64,000 nt of DNA from Lachnospiraceae bacterium (GTDB taxonomy: Bacteria; Bacillota; Clostridia; Lachnospirales; Anaerotignaceae), in NCBI GenBank assembly GCA_910576545.1, contig CAJTKM010000007.1, forward strand, positions 1 through 64,000, given 5' to 3'. Every line of letters begins with the position of its first letter. Positions within the stretch are counted from its first letter, which is position 1. Below the pieces are notes generated by a model. It was not told the DNA's origin, made no database searches, and saw only the letters and a program-made list of their open reading frames with translations. This document shows positions 36,361-44,632 of the stretch, piece by piece. Made by a program: the position numbers and the translations under genes.

Positions 36361-36612
36361 TTTGTAATGCCTCTCTTTCTTTTTTGTTATTATCAATGAT
36401 TGCTTTTCCTTTTCCATTCTCCATACTAAAAAATCAAGACAGTCAACCCTTTCCTGACTTTTATGCAAGCTATCCATCAGGCTGCAGCGATGTTTCCGCA
36501 GCGTTTTAATCGCCTCCTGAACCTGACCGTTATCATACAACCTGCAAACCTTCTCAATAATCTGAGCGCCGCAGCCTGCATCTTTTAGATTCTGAATCAG
36601 CTCATCCGTATG
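36361..36612 (-). pseudogene. Small conserved helical protein, start codon lost, in frame with the hydrolase
   Basis: The frame reads DELIQNLKDAGCGAQIIEKV, then YDNGQVQEAIKTLRKHRCSL and QERVDCLDFLVWRMEKEKQS. It runs straight into the hydrolase without a stop. Similar short helical proteins occur in clostridia near MerR-type regulators and redox genes (from memory). GGGAGG precedes GTCATACGGATGAG: one missing base after AT would account for the loss of an ATG. A GTG/TTG start inside is possible, which would make a fusion protein. Confidence 0.45.
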
Positions 36613-36721
36613 ACCGCCTCCCTTCCTGCTATGTCTGTATTATATCCCCTTGACTTTCATTTCGCTAATGGCTATAATTTATACCATGATATAATTTTTT
36701 GGAATATCACAGGAGGGCAAT

Positions 36722-37600
36722 ATGGAGTTGCGGACAATGAGATATTTTCTTGCCGTAGCAAGGGAGGAAAACATGACCCGTGCGGCAGAACTGCTTCACG
36801 TCACCCAGCCCACACTCTCCAAGCAGTTAAAAGCGCTTGAAGATGAGCTTGGGAAAAAACTGTTCACGCGCCATAGTTTCAGCATACAGCTGACCGAGGA
36901 AGGTATTTTGCTTCGAAAACGGGCGGAAGACCTGATAAAAATGGCTGACAAAATTACAACAGAATTTCTTGCTTTGGATGATGTCCTGGGAGGGAATGTT
37001 TACTTTGGTTTGGCGGAATCTTACCAGATCAGATACCTCGCCGCCGCAATCAGAAGATTCAAAGAGTCTTACCCTGATCTGCATTATCATATTACCAGCG
37101 GCGACACAGAACAGGTTACAGAAAAGCTGGATAAAGGTATCATCGACTTTGCCGTACTGGCGCAGGAACCCAATACTGTAAAATATCATTATTTGACCTT
37201 TCCCCATTCTGATCTTTGGGGTGTTGTCATGCTAGAGAGCTGTCCATTGGCGGAAAAAGAAGCCATCTGCGTGGATGACTTATTTGGGCTCCCTCTTTTT
37301 TGTTCCGAACAGGGATGGAACAATGATATTTCCAAATGGTGTGGCAACAACATGGATAAATTGCACCTTGAAGGGTCGTTTCGGCTGTCATATAACGGAT
37401 CGCTTTTTGTGAAAGAAGGGCTCGGCTATCTTTTGACCTTTGAACATTTGATTGACGCAAATCCTGAAAGCGGGCTTGTTTTTCGCCCCCTCACGCCGAA
37501 GCTTGAAACAAAGATATACTTAATCTGGAAAAAATACCAAGTCTTTACCCCTATTGCCGAACGACTGCTTGAAAAGTTGAAATCTGAATTGTTAGAATAG
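36722..37600 (+). CDS. LysR family transcriptional regulator, 292 aa
   Basis: N-terminal HTH (MRYFLAVAREENMTRAAELL, then HVTQPTLSKQLKALEDELGK, then LFTRHSFSIQLTEEG) and a type 2 periplasmic-binding-like effector domain ending near 290. Length is normal. It is divergent from the small protein/hydrolase/alcohol dehydrogenase group, with about 110 bp between, and so probably regulates it. The GGAGGG site lies 6 bp before the ATG. Confidence 0.92.
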   Translation: MELRTMRYFLAVAREENMTRAAELLHVTQPTLSKQLKALEDELGKKLFTRHSFSIQLTEEGILLRKRAEDLIKMADKITTEFLALDDVLGGNVYFGLAESYQIRYLAAAIRRFKESYPDLHYHITSGDTEQVTEKLDKGIIDFAVLAQEPNTVKYHYLTFPHSDLWGVVMLESCPLAEKEAICVDDLFGLPLFCSEQGWNNDISKWCGNNMDKLHLEGSFRLSYNGSLFVKEGLGYLLTFEHLIDANPESGLVFRPLTPKLETKIYLIWKKYQVFTPIAERLLEKLKSELLE

Positions 37601-37668
37601 AAATCGAAACGTGTGATATGGCTGGGATAATGTATCCTCCCATATTTGCAGCCTTGTTTTATTTCCGC

Positions 37669-37697
37669 AAAAAAAGGGCAGGCCCGAAGGCCCGCCC
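37669..37697 (-). terminator. Intrinsic terminator of fliC
   Basis: On the minus strand GGGCGGGCC-TTCG-GGCCTGCCC is followed by TTTTTTT. It lies 40 bp after the flagellin stop and between the convergent lysR and fliC genes. Confidence 0.9.
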
Positions 37698-37735
37698 GAA
37701 TGGATTCAAAGAATTTGAGATCCTCTTTTGTAAAA

Positions 37736-39859
37736 TTACTGGAGAAGCTGAAGGATACCCTGAGGAACCTGGTTTGCCTGTGCAAGCATAGCCTGAGCAG
37801 CCTGAACCAGAATGTTGTTCTTCGTGTATGCCATCATTTCTTCTGCCATGTCTGTATCTCTGATGCGGCTTTCCGCAGCAGTGATGTTTTCTGCCTGAAC
37901 ACCAAGGTTGTTGATGGTGTGCTCCAGTCTGTTCTGGACAGCGCCCAGGTCACCGCGCTGAGAAGATACTGTGTTGATAGCGTCTTTGATTTTCTTGATT
38001 GCATCAGCAGCGTCTTCCTGTGTTCCGATGGAAAGGCCGTTAATGCCAAGACCTTTTGTGCTCATATCCTTAATATCTAGGGATACTTTCTGGAAATCCT
38101 CGGATGTGTCGCCAACCTGGAGAACCAGAGCCTTGCCAGGTGTTGTATCTGTTGCTTTGTTTGCATAAACCAGGCTGTCGAAACCTGCCTGTGTTTTCAG
38201 CTCGTCAAGGAATTCTGTGTTGCCAACTTTTTCATGAATAGACATTTTCTGTGTAGCCTTATCATAACCGATTGTGAATACTGTGTTGTTCTGCTGGGAA
38301 AGTTTTTCTCTCGCAGCTTCAAGCAGCTTAGCATCGCCATCTTCGAATTTGCTCAGGTCGATTACGTTTGCCGTACCGTCAGCAACCTTGCTGTCCGCGC
38401 CAACCTTGAAGGTATATGTTTCCTTACCGATTGTGATTGTTGCGCCGTCTTTTACAAGTTCTTCTGTCAGGTCAAATGTTGTGCTTGCCAGCTGGCCGGG
38501 AGCCGCCGCTGCACCCTTCACGTTGTTGATTGTACCAACGTTGATTGTACCTGTCTGGCTGGAATCGCCAGCAGCTGCGGGTGTGTATGTCTGCGCTGTT
38601 TCCTGGAAATCTACTGTAAAACCGTTATTTGTTGCAGTAACAACTACAGTGTCAAGCTGTGTGTAATTTGCAGTACCTGCCGCACCTGCTGTATTTGCAG
38701 TATCGAACGCATCTTCAACAGCCTGCTTGACTGCGTCTATTGCATCCTGCTTTGAGCTGGTATCGTCAATTGTCAATCCAGAAAGGTCAACGTCTACGCC
38801 GCCAATCTTAACTGTGCCAAGAGCTTTAATCTTATCCGCATCGCCAGCATTGAGTGTATCCGTAGGCGTACCCGTCAGGTCAACGCCTGTTACAGTACCT
38901 GTGAACTGCGTACCAGCCGCAGGTGTACCAGCTGTGAATGTACCGCCGCCTGCGCCGCCTGCCGGTTTCAATGTCAGGTCGAATACCATATCAGGGTCTA
39001 CAACTTCTGTCTGGTCAGCAGGAACAGCAGCCTGTTCGAATTTGATTTTGGTGCCGTCAACTGTAGTTTCAAATGCCTGGCCGTCAATCAGCTTGTTCTG
39101 GCCTGCTGCTTCGTCAAATTTTGCTTTGATAGCATTCGCCAGGTCTTCTCCGGAAATTTCTGTATCTGCTTCCAGCTCACCATTTGCAGCAGTTGCACCA
39201 ACTTTGAATTCCAGTTCAAATGTTTCACCGCCAATTTTCACTTCCAGCTTATCGCCAGCCGCACCTTTGACAACTGTGTCATGGAAATCAACTTCAAAGC
39301 TCGTCTTTGTCGCTGTTACTGCATCGCCGTGCAAAACAGTTTTCTCGCCTACTTCGTTTGTAGGGTCAGTTGCCACATCTGTAATGATAGGAACATCTGT
39401 CTGTTCGCCGCCCTTTACAACGCTGCCTTTGGAGTCCATGGAACCGTCAAGCAGGTTCAGGCCGTTGAAGTTTGTGGACTGGGAAATTCTGTCAATTTCT
39501 TCCAGCAGGGAGTCAACCTCTGCCTGCAGGTTCGCACGGTCAACATCGTTGTCGTATGTGCCGTTTGCGGACTGCGTAGCCAGATATGTCATTCTGTTCA
39601 GCATGGAATGAACTTCTGTCAGCGCGCCTTCTGCTGTCTGCACAAGGGAGATGCCGTCGTTTGCGTTTTTCTGCGCTGCTTCGAGGCCTTTAATCTGTGC
39701 TCTCATTTTTTCAGAGATAGCCAGACCAGCTGCGTCGTCGCCTGCGCGGTTGATTCTGTAACCAGAAGAAAGTTTTTCAAGATTTTTGCTCAGCGCGCTG
39801 TTGTTGTTGCCCAGCTGCCTGTAAGCGTTAAGAGCTGCAAGATTGTGTTGAATTCTCAT
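37736..39859 (-). CDS. fliC: Flagellin, 707 aa, with a large central insert
   Basis: The conserved N-terminal D0/D1 region (RIQHNLAALNAYRQLGNNNS, LEKLSSGYRINRAGDDAAGL) and C-terminal D1/D0 region (GAVQNRLEHTINNLGVQAEN, then MAYTKNNILVQAAQAMLAQA) are intact. They enclose about 430 residues of Thr/Ala/Asp/Gly-rich variable D2/D3-type sequence, whereas many clostridial flagellins are 270-500 aa. This insert forms the outer face of the filament. It starts after CAAGGAGGT. No sigma-28 promoter lies in the 112 bp between csrA and this gene, so transcription probably comes from the promoter upstream of csrA. Its leader carries CsrA-type sites. Confidence 0.95.
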   Translation of the reverse strand: MRIQHNLAALNAYRQLGNNNSALSKNLEKLSSGYRINRAGDDAAGLAISEKMRAQIKGLEAAQKNANDGISLVQTAEGALTEVHSMLNRMTYLATQSANGTYDNDVDRANLQAEVDSLLEEIDRISQSTNFNGLNLLDGSMDSKGSVVKGGEQTDVPIITDVATDPTNEVGEKTVLHGDAVTATKTSFEVDFHDTVVKGAAGDKLEVKIGGETFELEFKVGATAANGELEADTEISGEDLANAIKAKFDEAAGQNKLIDGQAFETTVDGTKIKFEQAAVPADQTEVVDPDMVFDLTLKPAGGAGGGTFTAGTPAAGTQFTGTVTGVDLTGTPTDTLNAGDADKIKALGTVKIGGVDVDLSGLTIDDTSSKQDAIDAVKQAVEDAFDTANTAGAAGTANYTQLDTVVVTATNNGFTVDFQETAQTYTPAAAGDSSQTGTINVGTINNVKGAAAAPGQLASTTFDLTEELVKDGATITIGKETYTFKVGADSKVADGTANVIDLSKFEDGDAKLLEAAREKLSQQNNTVFTIGYDKATQKMSIHEKVGNTEFLDELKTQAGFDSLVYANKATDTTPGKALVLQVGDTSEDFQKVSLDIKDMSTKGLGINGLSIGTQEDAADAIKKIKDAINTVSSQRGDLGAVQNRLEHTINNLGVQAENITAAESRIRDTDMAEEMMAYTKNNILVQAAQAMLAQANQVPQGILQLLQ

Positions 39860-39866
39860 ATAATTA

Positions 39867-39902
39867 CCTCCTTGAATGAGACGAGAGCGTCCATGCTCCC
39901 GT
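39867..39902 (-). promoter_or_regulatory. Two-site CsrA target in the fliC leader
   Basis: In the mRNA, ACGGGAGC-AUGGAC-GCUCUCGU (39902-39881) forms an 8-bp hairpin, one pair G-U, with GGA in a six-base loop. A second GGA lies in CAAGGAGG (39874-39867), the fliC ribosome site. A GGA-loop hairpin plus a Shine-Dalgarno-overlapping GGA is the architecture by which CsrA blocks flagellin translation in Bacillus. Confidence 0.7.
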
Positions 39903-39930
39903 TAGAAATGTGATAATTTTATTTTGAACC

Positions 39931-39963
39931 GCTGCCCTGCCCGGATCCGTTCAGCAGGGCAGC
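39931..39963 (-). other. Intercistronic hairpin between csrA and fliC
   Basis: GCTGCCCTGC and GCAGGGCAGC form a perfect 10-bp stem with a 13-nt loop, right after the csrA stop. There is no U run in the minus-strand RNA, so it may be a partial terminator, processing site or 3' stabiliser for csrA mRNA. Confidence 0.6.
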
Positions 39964-39971
39964 AGACAAAA

Positions 39972-40178
39972 TCAATGTGGTTTTTTCTTTTTCGGCCTTG
40001 GTTTGTTCAGACAGGCCGGGCGCGGGAATTCCTGTTCCCAGACTTCCCCCCGCATAATCTCCATATCCTTTGGCGCATCTATGGATACCCGCGACAGCCC
40101 TTCATCGTATTCCACCGTGATTACGATTTTGCCGTCGATAACGATGTATTCCCCTGGCTTTCTTCCCAGTGTCAACAT
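39972..40178 (-). CDS. csrA: Carbon storage regulator CsrA, 68 aa
   Basis: RNA-binding dimer: MLTLGRKPGEYIVIDGKIVI, then VSIDAPKDMEIMRGEVWEQE cover the five-strand core. The usual Arg near position 44 is displaced, but the surrounding VSIDAP..IEI..GEV pattern is kept. A basic C-terminal tail (PRPKKKKPH) extends it. CsrA binds GGA motifs and represses flagellin translation; its partner FliW is not in the window. The ATG at 40178 follows GGGAGGTG. It is transcribed from the putative sigma-28 promoter at 40317-40343 and precedes fliC. Confidence 0.92.
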   Translation of the reverse strand: MLTLGRKPGEYIVIDGKIVITVEYDEGLSRVSIDAPKDMEIMRGEVWEQEFPRPACLNKPRPKKKKPH

Positions 40179-40234
40179 TGCCAATACACCTCCCTGTGTT
40201 TGTTTTGTGCAATTTGAAAGGTTGTTTTCGCGTC

Positions 40235-40264
40235 TGCTTCCGATAATCAGAATTATCAGAAGCA
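40235..40264. repeat. Recombination-site-like palindrome, site 1 (centre CAGA)
   Basis: TGCTTCCGATAAT-CAGA-ATTATCAGAAGCA: 13-bp arms with one mismatch around a 4-bp asymmetric centre. It is paired with site 2 at 40395-40422, whose centre is the reverse complement (TCTG). It lies between csrA and its sigma-28 promoter, so in the current orientation it is also in the csrA leader RNA. Confidence 0.8.
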
Positions 40265-40316
40265 AAACTGCACAGATTTTGATTTTTTGTGCTTTTTTTC
40301 AACCGTTCTGAAAGTA

Positions 40317-40343
40317 ATATCGGCAGTACTGTCCGTTGGTTTA
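40317..40343 (-). promoter_or_regulatory. Sigma-28 (flagellar) promoter reading into csrA-fliC
   Basis: On the minus strand TAAA (40343-40340), exactly 15 bp, GCCGATAT (40324-40317) matches the sigma-28/sigma-D consensus TAAA-N15-GCCGATAA at all but the last base. Transcription would start near 40309 and reach csrA at 40178 and then fliC. Confidence 0.8.
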
Positions 40344-40394
40344 GTATTTTTTAGAAAATTTTTTCAAAAAAATTATACGGAATAGCCGAAAAGC

Positions 40395-40422
40395 ACTTCT
40401 GATAATTCTGATTATCAGAAGT
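40395..40422. repeat. Recombination-site-like palindrome, site 2 (centre TCTG)
   Basis: ACTTCTGATAAT-TCTG-ATTATCAGAAGT, perfect 12-bp arms, followed by a run of seven T on the plus strand (40422-40428). If the enclosed promoter were flipped, its transcript would meet this hairpin plus T run, which could act as a terminator in the OFF state. Confidence 0.8.
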
Positions 40423-40572
40423 TTTTTTATAAAATCCCCGTATTTTCGGGCTTTCTGCATATTCCCCCGCCCCTTCCCGCCTCCCGCAGGAATAATTATC
40501 GGAAATTGCCGGATTTTCAATGTTTTTGGCACTCCCACACTGTATAATCATAGTGAAAGGAGGTCTTTCATT

Positions 40573-41376
40573 ATGATGAAAGCATTTGAAATCTATTTGT
40601 GCGAAAGGAATCTTTCGCCCAACACTACCCGTTCCTATCTTTTCGCGCTGGCGCAGTTCAATCGGGAGTTTAAGAAGGTCACAAAGAAAAACCTTCAGAA
40701 CTACAAAATCTGGCTGATTGAAAACTATAAGCCGCGGACTGTCAATCTCCGCCTGCGCGCAGTCAATTGTTATCTGGAAAGCATTGGCAAGGCTTCATGG
40801 AAAATCCCGCTTATACGCGTCCAGCAGAAACCCTATCTGGAAAATGTCATCAGCGAAGAGGATTACAACTATTTCAAGTCCTGCCTGAAAGAAGATGGGG
40901 AAATGTTCTGGTATTTTGTCGTCCGGTTCCTTACTGCCACCGGCGCGCGAATCAGCGAACTGATACAGCTTAAGGTAGAGCATATCCGCGCGGGCCATAT
41001 CGACCTGTATTCCAAAGGCGGAAAACTGCGCCGCATCTATATCCCCAAAAGCCTGCAAAACGAAGCGCTTTCCTGGCTTGGGGACAAGGAGCAGGACAGC
41101 AGCTTTGTTTTCTTTAATAAGTACGGGGAGCGCATTACCTCCCGCGGCATTTCCAGCCAGCTGAAAAGGCTGGGGCTGCGCTATGGCATAGACCCTCTGG
41201 TAATTTATCCCCATTCCTTCCGGCACCGCTTTGCGAAAAGCTTCCTCGACCGCTGCAACGACATCGCGTTTCTTGCCGACCTCATGGGGCATGAAAATAT
41301 CGAAACCACCCGCATCTACCTCCGCAAAACCAGTACGGAACAGCGGCTGATTGTAGATGAGGTTATAGACTGGTAA
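40573..41376 (+). CDS. Tyrosine recombinase (XerC/D-like), 267 aa
   Basis: N-terminal SAM-like core-binding domain (CERNLSPNTTRSYLFALAQF) and catalytic domain with the full set: Arg in TGARISELIQL, Lys in SKGGKLRRIYIPKS, His-x-x-Arg in YPHSFRHRFAKSF, His in DLMGHENIETT and nucleophile Tyr in TRIYLRKTS. It is shorter than XerC/XerD (about 300 aa) and close in size to phase-switch recombinases. AAAGGAGG precedes the ATG, and a TATAAT at 40543-40548 may be its own -10. It stands alone beside the inverted sites and is the prime candidate to act on them. Confidence 0.9.
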   Translation: MMKAFEIYLCERNLSPNTTRSYLFALAQFNREFKKVTKKNLQNYKIWLIENYKPRTVNLRLRAVNCYLESIGKASWKIPLIRVQQKPYLENVISEEDYNYFKSCLKEDGEMFWYFVVRFLTATGARISELIQLKVEHIRAGHIDLYSKGGKLRRIYIPKSLQNEALSWLGDKEQDSSFVFFNKYGERITSRGISSQLKRLGLRYGIDPLVIYPHSFRHRFAKSFLDRCNDIAFLADLMGHENIETTRIYLRKTSTEQRLIVDEVIDW

Positions 41377-41704
41377 ACAAAACCCTCTTTTTCAAACGCC
41401 CTGCACAGGAACCGCAAATAGCTGCCATTGTGGAAACCCCACAAAAAATGTCATCTTCTCTGCGATTCTTCTGTGGAATCGTCCAAATCCGGCATTCACA
41501 GGTGTATTTTTCTTTTGCGGAAAATTTACCTCGTTTTCCATTCAAAACGTCCTTATTGGTGAAATTTTCCCATAGACATCAGCACCCTGCAGGGCGTTCC
41601 GGACTTCTTTTCCTTTCGTCCCCTGTCCATATATCACGCACATCTTCTGTATTCCGGCAGCTCTGCCCCTCTCTCCTTTCGCATGTACAAGCACAAAATT
41701 ATCA

Positions 41705-41733
41705 TTGAATCTCTTGTCCAAAGATGGTATAAT
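41705..41733 (+). promoter_or_regulatory. Vegetative promoter of the hybrid histidine kinase
   Basis: TTGAAT (41705-41710), 17 bp, TATAAT (41728-41733). It places transcription start near 41740, which excludes a translation start at 41705 and supports the GTG at 41840. Confidence 0.85.
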
Positions 41734-41839
41734 AGCCTACAATAAACAAACCAGCGAATTACGCCGACAAGTTTTGCACGGCGTGCTTAAATATTGTCAG
41801 AATTTATTTCCAAAAATTTTGTCGGAAGGGGAATCAGCA

Positions 41840-44440
41840 GTGATTGAAACAGAAAAAACAACCACGATAATTCAAAATGATACAAAGAAAACGACCAGTT
41901 TCCTTCTGGTCAGCTTTTTTGCCCTGATTGTCATCTGCATCGGCATACTTTTCATCTTTGCCAAAACCATTGGCGACAAAAATGAGGACGCAATCAATAA
42001 AATTGGCGAAATCTATATGTCCGGGATGAATGAAAAAACTTCCCTGCATTTTGAAACCACTATTTCCCAGCAGCTCGACCAGCTGGAAAGCATTCTTCGG
42101 AACAATCCGCCCGCAACCTTCACTTATAATGAAGCAATGATTGACGAACTTACATATGAAGGTAAAATCCGCGATTTTGAATATCTCGCACTGATGGACG
42201 GAAATGGCAATATCGAAATGATTTACGGCGATTATATCCATCTGGCAGACCCTGACCCGTTCGTGGAGTCTATGCGGAATAAAGAAAAGAAGATAGCAGT
42301 CGGTGAAACCGAATCCGGAAAGGTTATCTCCATGCTTGGCATCGCTGCCACCTACCCTATGGAGAGCGGAAAGCGCAGTATGGCAATCGTTGCAGGCGTT
42401 CCTGTGGATTATATTGATACGCTGCTTTGCCTGGATATTACGGATTCCCTGACGTATTCCCATATCATCCGGCGTGATGGTACTTTCATCATCAAAAACG
42501 CGATGGTAACCAATAGTGACTACTTCAGCCGAATGCTGGAAACCTATGAAGAGTATAACGGCAAAACGCCGGAGCAGTATGCTGCCGAGCTCCAGGCCGC
42601 GATGGATAAAAACGAGAATTATGCCACCATTTTTATCGACGAAGGTGAGCGCCGGCACCTGCACTGCACGCGCCTGCCCTATTCGGAATGGTATCTTGTT
42701 ACCATCATGCCATACGGCGCACTGGATGAAACACTGAACGAGCTGAACAGCGAGCGCAGCAACATACTTCTTCTTGGAAGCGGCATTACATTCCTTGCGC
42801 TGTTCTGTATATTCGTGCTGTATTACCGGAACACGCGCAAACAGCTTGAGGCTCTAGAAAATGCCCGTTTGGACGCTATCCGTGCGAACAAGGCAAAGAG
42901 TGAATTCCTTTCCAACATGAGCCATGATATCCGGACGCCTATGAATGCCATCGTCGGCATGACGGCGATTGCTACCGCGAATATCGGCAATACACAGCAG
43001 GTGCAGAACTGCCTTCGGAAAATCACGCTTTCCAGCAAGCATCTGCTTGGCCTGATTAACGATGTTCTGGATATGTCCAAAATCGAAAGCGGGAAACTGG
43101 TGCTCACCATGGACCAGGTATCCCTGCGTGAGGTGATGGACAGCGTTGTCAATATCGTCCAGCCGCAGGTCAAAACTAAAAACCAGCAGTTTGACGTTTT
43201 CATCCATGATATCGAAACCGAAAACGTATTTTGTGACAGCGTGCGTATCAATCAGGTTCTGTTGAACTTTTTGTCTAACGCTATAAAATTTACGCCTGAA
43301 GGCGGCTCTATCAGCCTCTCCATGCACGAAGAACCCTCCCCCGTTGGTGAGGATTATGTGCGTATACATATTTATGTAAAGGATACCGGCATTGGCATGT
43401 CCGAGGATTTCCAGAAACGCATTTTCGAGTCCTTTGTCCGCGAGGATACAAAGCGCGTACATAAGACAGAAGGCTCCGGTCTTGGCATGGCAATCACGAA
43501 GTATATCGTAGACGCGATGAACGGTATGATCGAGGTAAAGAGTGAACTGGGCAAGGGGTCTGAATTCCATGTCACGCTGGATCTGGAAAAGGCAACAATA
43601 CCGGAGGAAGAAATGATACTGCCCGACTGGCACATGCTGGTCGTAGACGATGACCTCCAGCTTTGTGAAAGCACAGTTGACTCCCTGAATCAAATCGGCG
43701 TTATCGCAGAATGGGCTTTGGACGGCGAAACTGCGCTGGAGATGGTGGCACAGCGTCATGAAAAACGAAACGATTACCACATCATCCTTCTGGATTGGAA
43801 ATTGCCAGGCATTGACGGAATTGAAACCGCACGCAAGATTCGCCAGCAGATGGGCGGGGATATCCCCATACTCCTGATTTCCGCATATGACTGCACAGAG
43901 ATTGAAACTCAGGCGCGCGATGCAGGCATCAATGGATTCATCGCAAAGCCGTTGTTCAAATCGACGCTGTTCTATGGTCTGCGGCAGTTCAGTGAGGATA
44001 TTGTCGTTTCGTCGGAAGAATCCGTACATAATACAAAATTTGATTTTACCGGCACAAAGGTACTGCTTGCAGAGGATAATGACCTGAACTGGGAAATCGC
44101 CGCCGAGCTGCTCTCCCAGTATGGTCTGGATCTGGAGCGTGCCGAAAACGGCCAGATTTGTGTAGAAATGTTCTCCAAATCACCTGTTGGGTATTACGCC
44201 GCAGTCCTTATGGATATCCGTATGCCAATCATGACAGGCTACGAAGCAACAGTTGAAATCCGAAAGCTGGAGCGGCCTGACGCAAGCCTGCCGATTATCG
44301 CCATGACTGCGGATGCCTTTTCGGAGGATATCCAGAAATCGCTGGCAAGCGGCATGAACGCCCACGTTTCCAAGCCTATCGACACAAGGGAAGTTATGCG
44401 GCTTCTGGAAAAGTTCCTGCATGAACAGCATCAGGACTAA
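41840..44440 (+). CDS. Hybrid sensor histidine kinase with two receiver domains, 866 aa
   Basis: Order: short cytosolic start, membrane helix (SFLLVSFFALIVICIGILFI), extracellular Cache-like sensor of about 270 residues, second helix (ILLLGSGITFLALFCIFVLY), and HisKA with phospho-His in SNMSHDIRTPMNAIVGM. Then comes the ATPase domain (NFLSNAIKFTPEGG, DTGIGMSEDF, GSGLGMAITKYIVDAMNG) and two receiver domains (MLVVDDDLQL with DWKLPGIDGI, and VLLAEDNDLNWEI with MDIRMPIMTGYEA). No HTH output domain is present, so signal passes on by phosphorelay or c-di-GMP enzymes elsewhere. The GTG at 41840 follows GGAAGGGGAA. Confidence 0.9.
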   Translation: MIETEKTTTIIQNDTKKTTSFLLVSFFALIVICIGILFIFAKTIGDKNEDAINKIGEIYMSGMNEKTSLHFETTISQQLDQLESILRNNPPATFTYNEAMIDELTYEGKIRDFEYLALMDGNGNIEMIYGDYIHLADPDPFVESMRNKEKKIAVGETESGKVISMLGIAATYPMESGKRSMAIVAGVPVDYIDTLLCLDITDSLTYSHIIRRDGTFIIKNAMVTNSDYFSRMLETYEEYNGKTPEQYAAELQAAMDKNENYATIFIDEGERRHLHCTRLPYSEWYLVTIMPYGALDETLNELNSERSNILLLGSGITFLALFCIFVLYYRNTRKQLEALENARLDAIRANKAKSEFLSNMSHDIRTPMNAIVGMTAIATANIGNTQQVQNCLRKITLSSKHLLGLINDVLDMSKIESGKLVLTMDQVSLREVMDSVVNIVQPQVKTKNQQFDVFIHDIETENVFCDSVRINQVLLNFLSNAIKFTPEGGSISLSMHEEPSPVGEDYVRIHIYVKDTGIGMSEDFQKRIFESFVREDTKRVHKTEGSGLGMAITKYIVDAMNGMIEVKSELGKGSEFHVTLDLEKATIPEEEMILPDWHMLVVDDDLQLCESTVDSLNQIGVIAEWALDGETALEMVAQRHEKRNDYHIILLDWKLPGIDGIETARKIRQQMGGDIPILLISAYDCTEIETQARDAGINGFIAKPLFKSTLFYGLRQFSEDIVVSSEESVHNTKFDFTGTKVLLAEDNDLNWEIAAELLSQYGLDLERAENGQICVEMFSKSPVGYYAAVLMDIRMPIMTGYEATVEIRKLERPDASLPIIAMTADAFSEDIQKSLASGMNAHVSKPIDTREVMRLLEKFLHEQHQD

Positions 44441-44448
44441 TTAAATTA

Positions 44449-44611
44449 AGAACTTATCCGTAAATAAGATTCGTGCAGATCGCACAGTCAGATTTTTCAG
44501 CAGGCAGGGAGTTTTTTTGCAGGAGTACCGGGTGGTACGGCAAGGAAAAGCGGCAAAGAGTGTCGGAAAAGATGAGGCAGGATGTGCGCAGATAATTTAC
44601 GGACAGGTTCT
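44449..44611. repeat. MITE-like element, complete copy
   Basis: 163 bp bounded by inverted repeats AGAACTTATCCGTAAATAAG and AATTTACGGACAGGTTCT. The interior has GTGCAGATCGCACAGTCAGA and GAGTACCGGGTGGTACGGCA. The same sequences occur at 16060-16141 and, more diverged, at 3673-3836. No open frame; likely mobilised in trans. Confidence 0.85.
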
Positions 44612-44632
44612 AAATAACATCAGAAAAACTTA

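Larger units (their letters stand above)
40235..40422. other. Putative invertible promoter element (flagellin switch)
   Basis: Two near-identical 26-bp sites with inverted centres bound about 130 bp (40265-40394) that contain no gene but a sigma-28 promoter directed at csrA-fliC. A tyrosine recombinase starts 150 bp beyond site 2. A further half site ATTATCGGAA (40495-40504) lies between. Seen: the sites, promoter and recombinase. Inferred: that recombination between the sites inverts the promoter. Confidence 0.6.

Noticed and set aside
40235-40422. The two palindromes as ordinary terminators
   Set aside because: No gene ends just upstream of either on any strand, only site 2 has a T run, and the inverted asymmetric centres fit recombination sites better.
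41705-41839. N-terminal extension of the histidine kinase
   Set aside because: It overlaps a consensus promoter (TTGAAT-17-TATAAT) and lacks a ribosome site; the GTG at 41840 has one.
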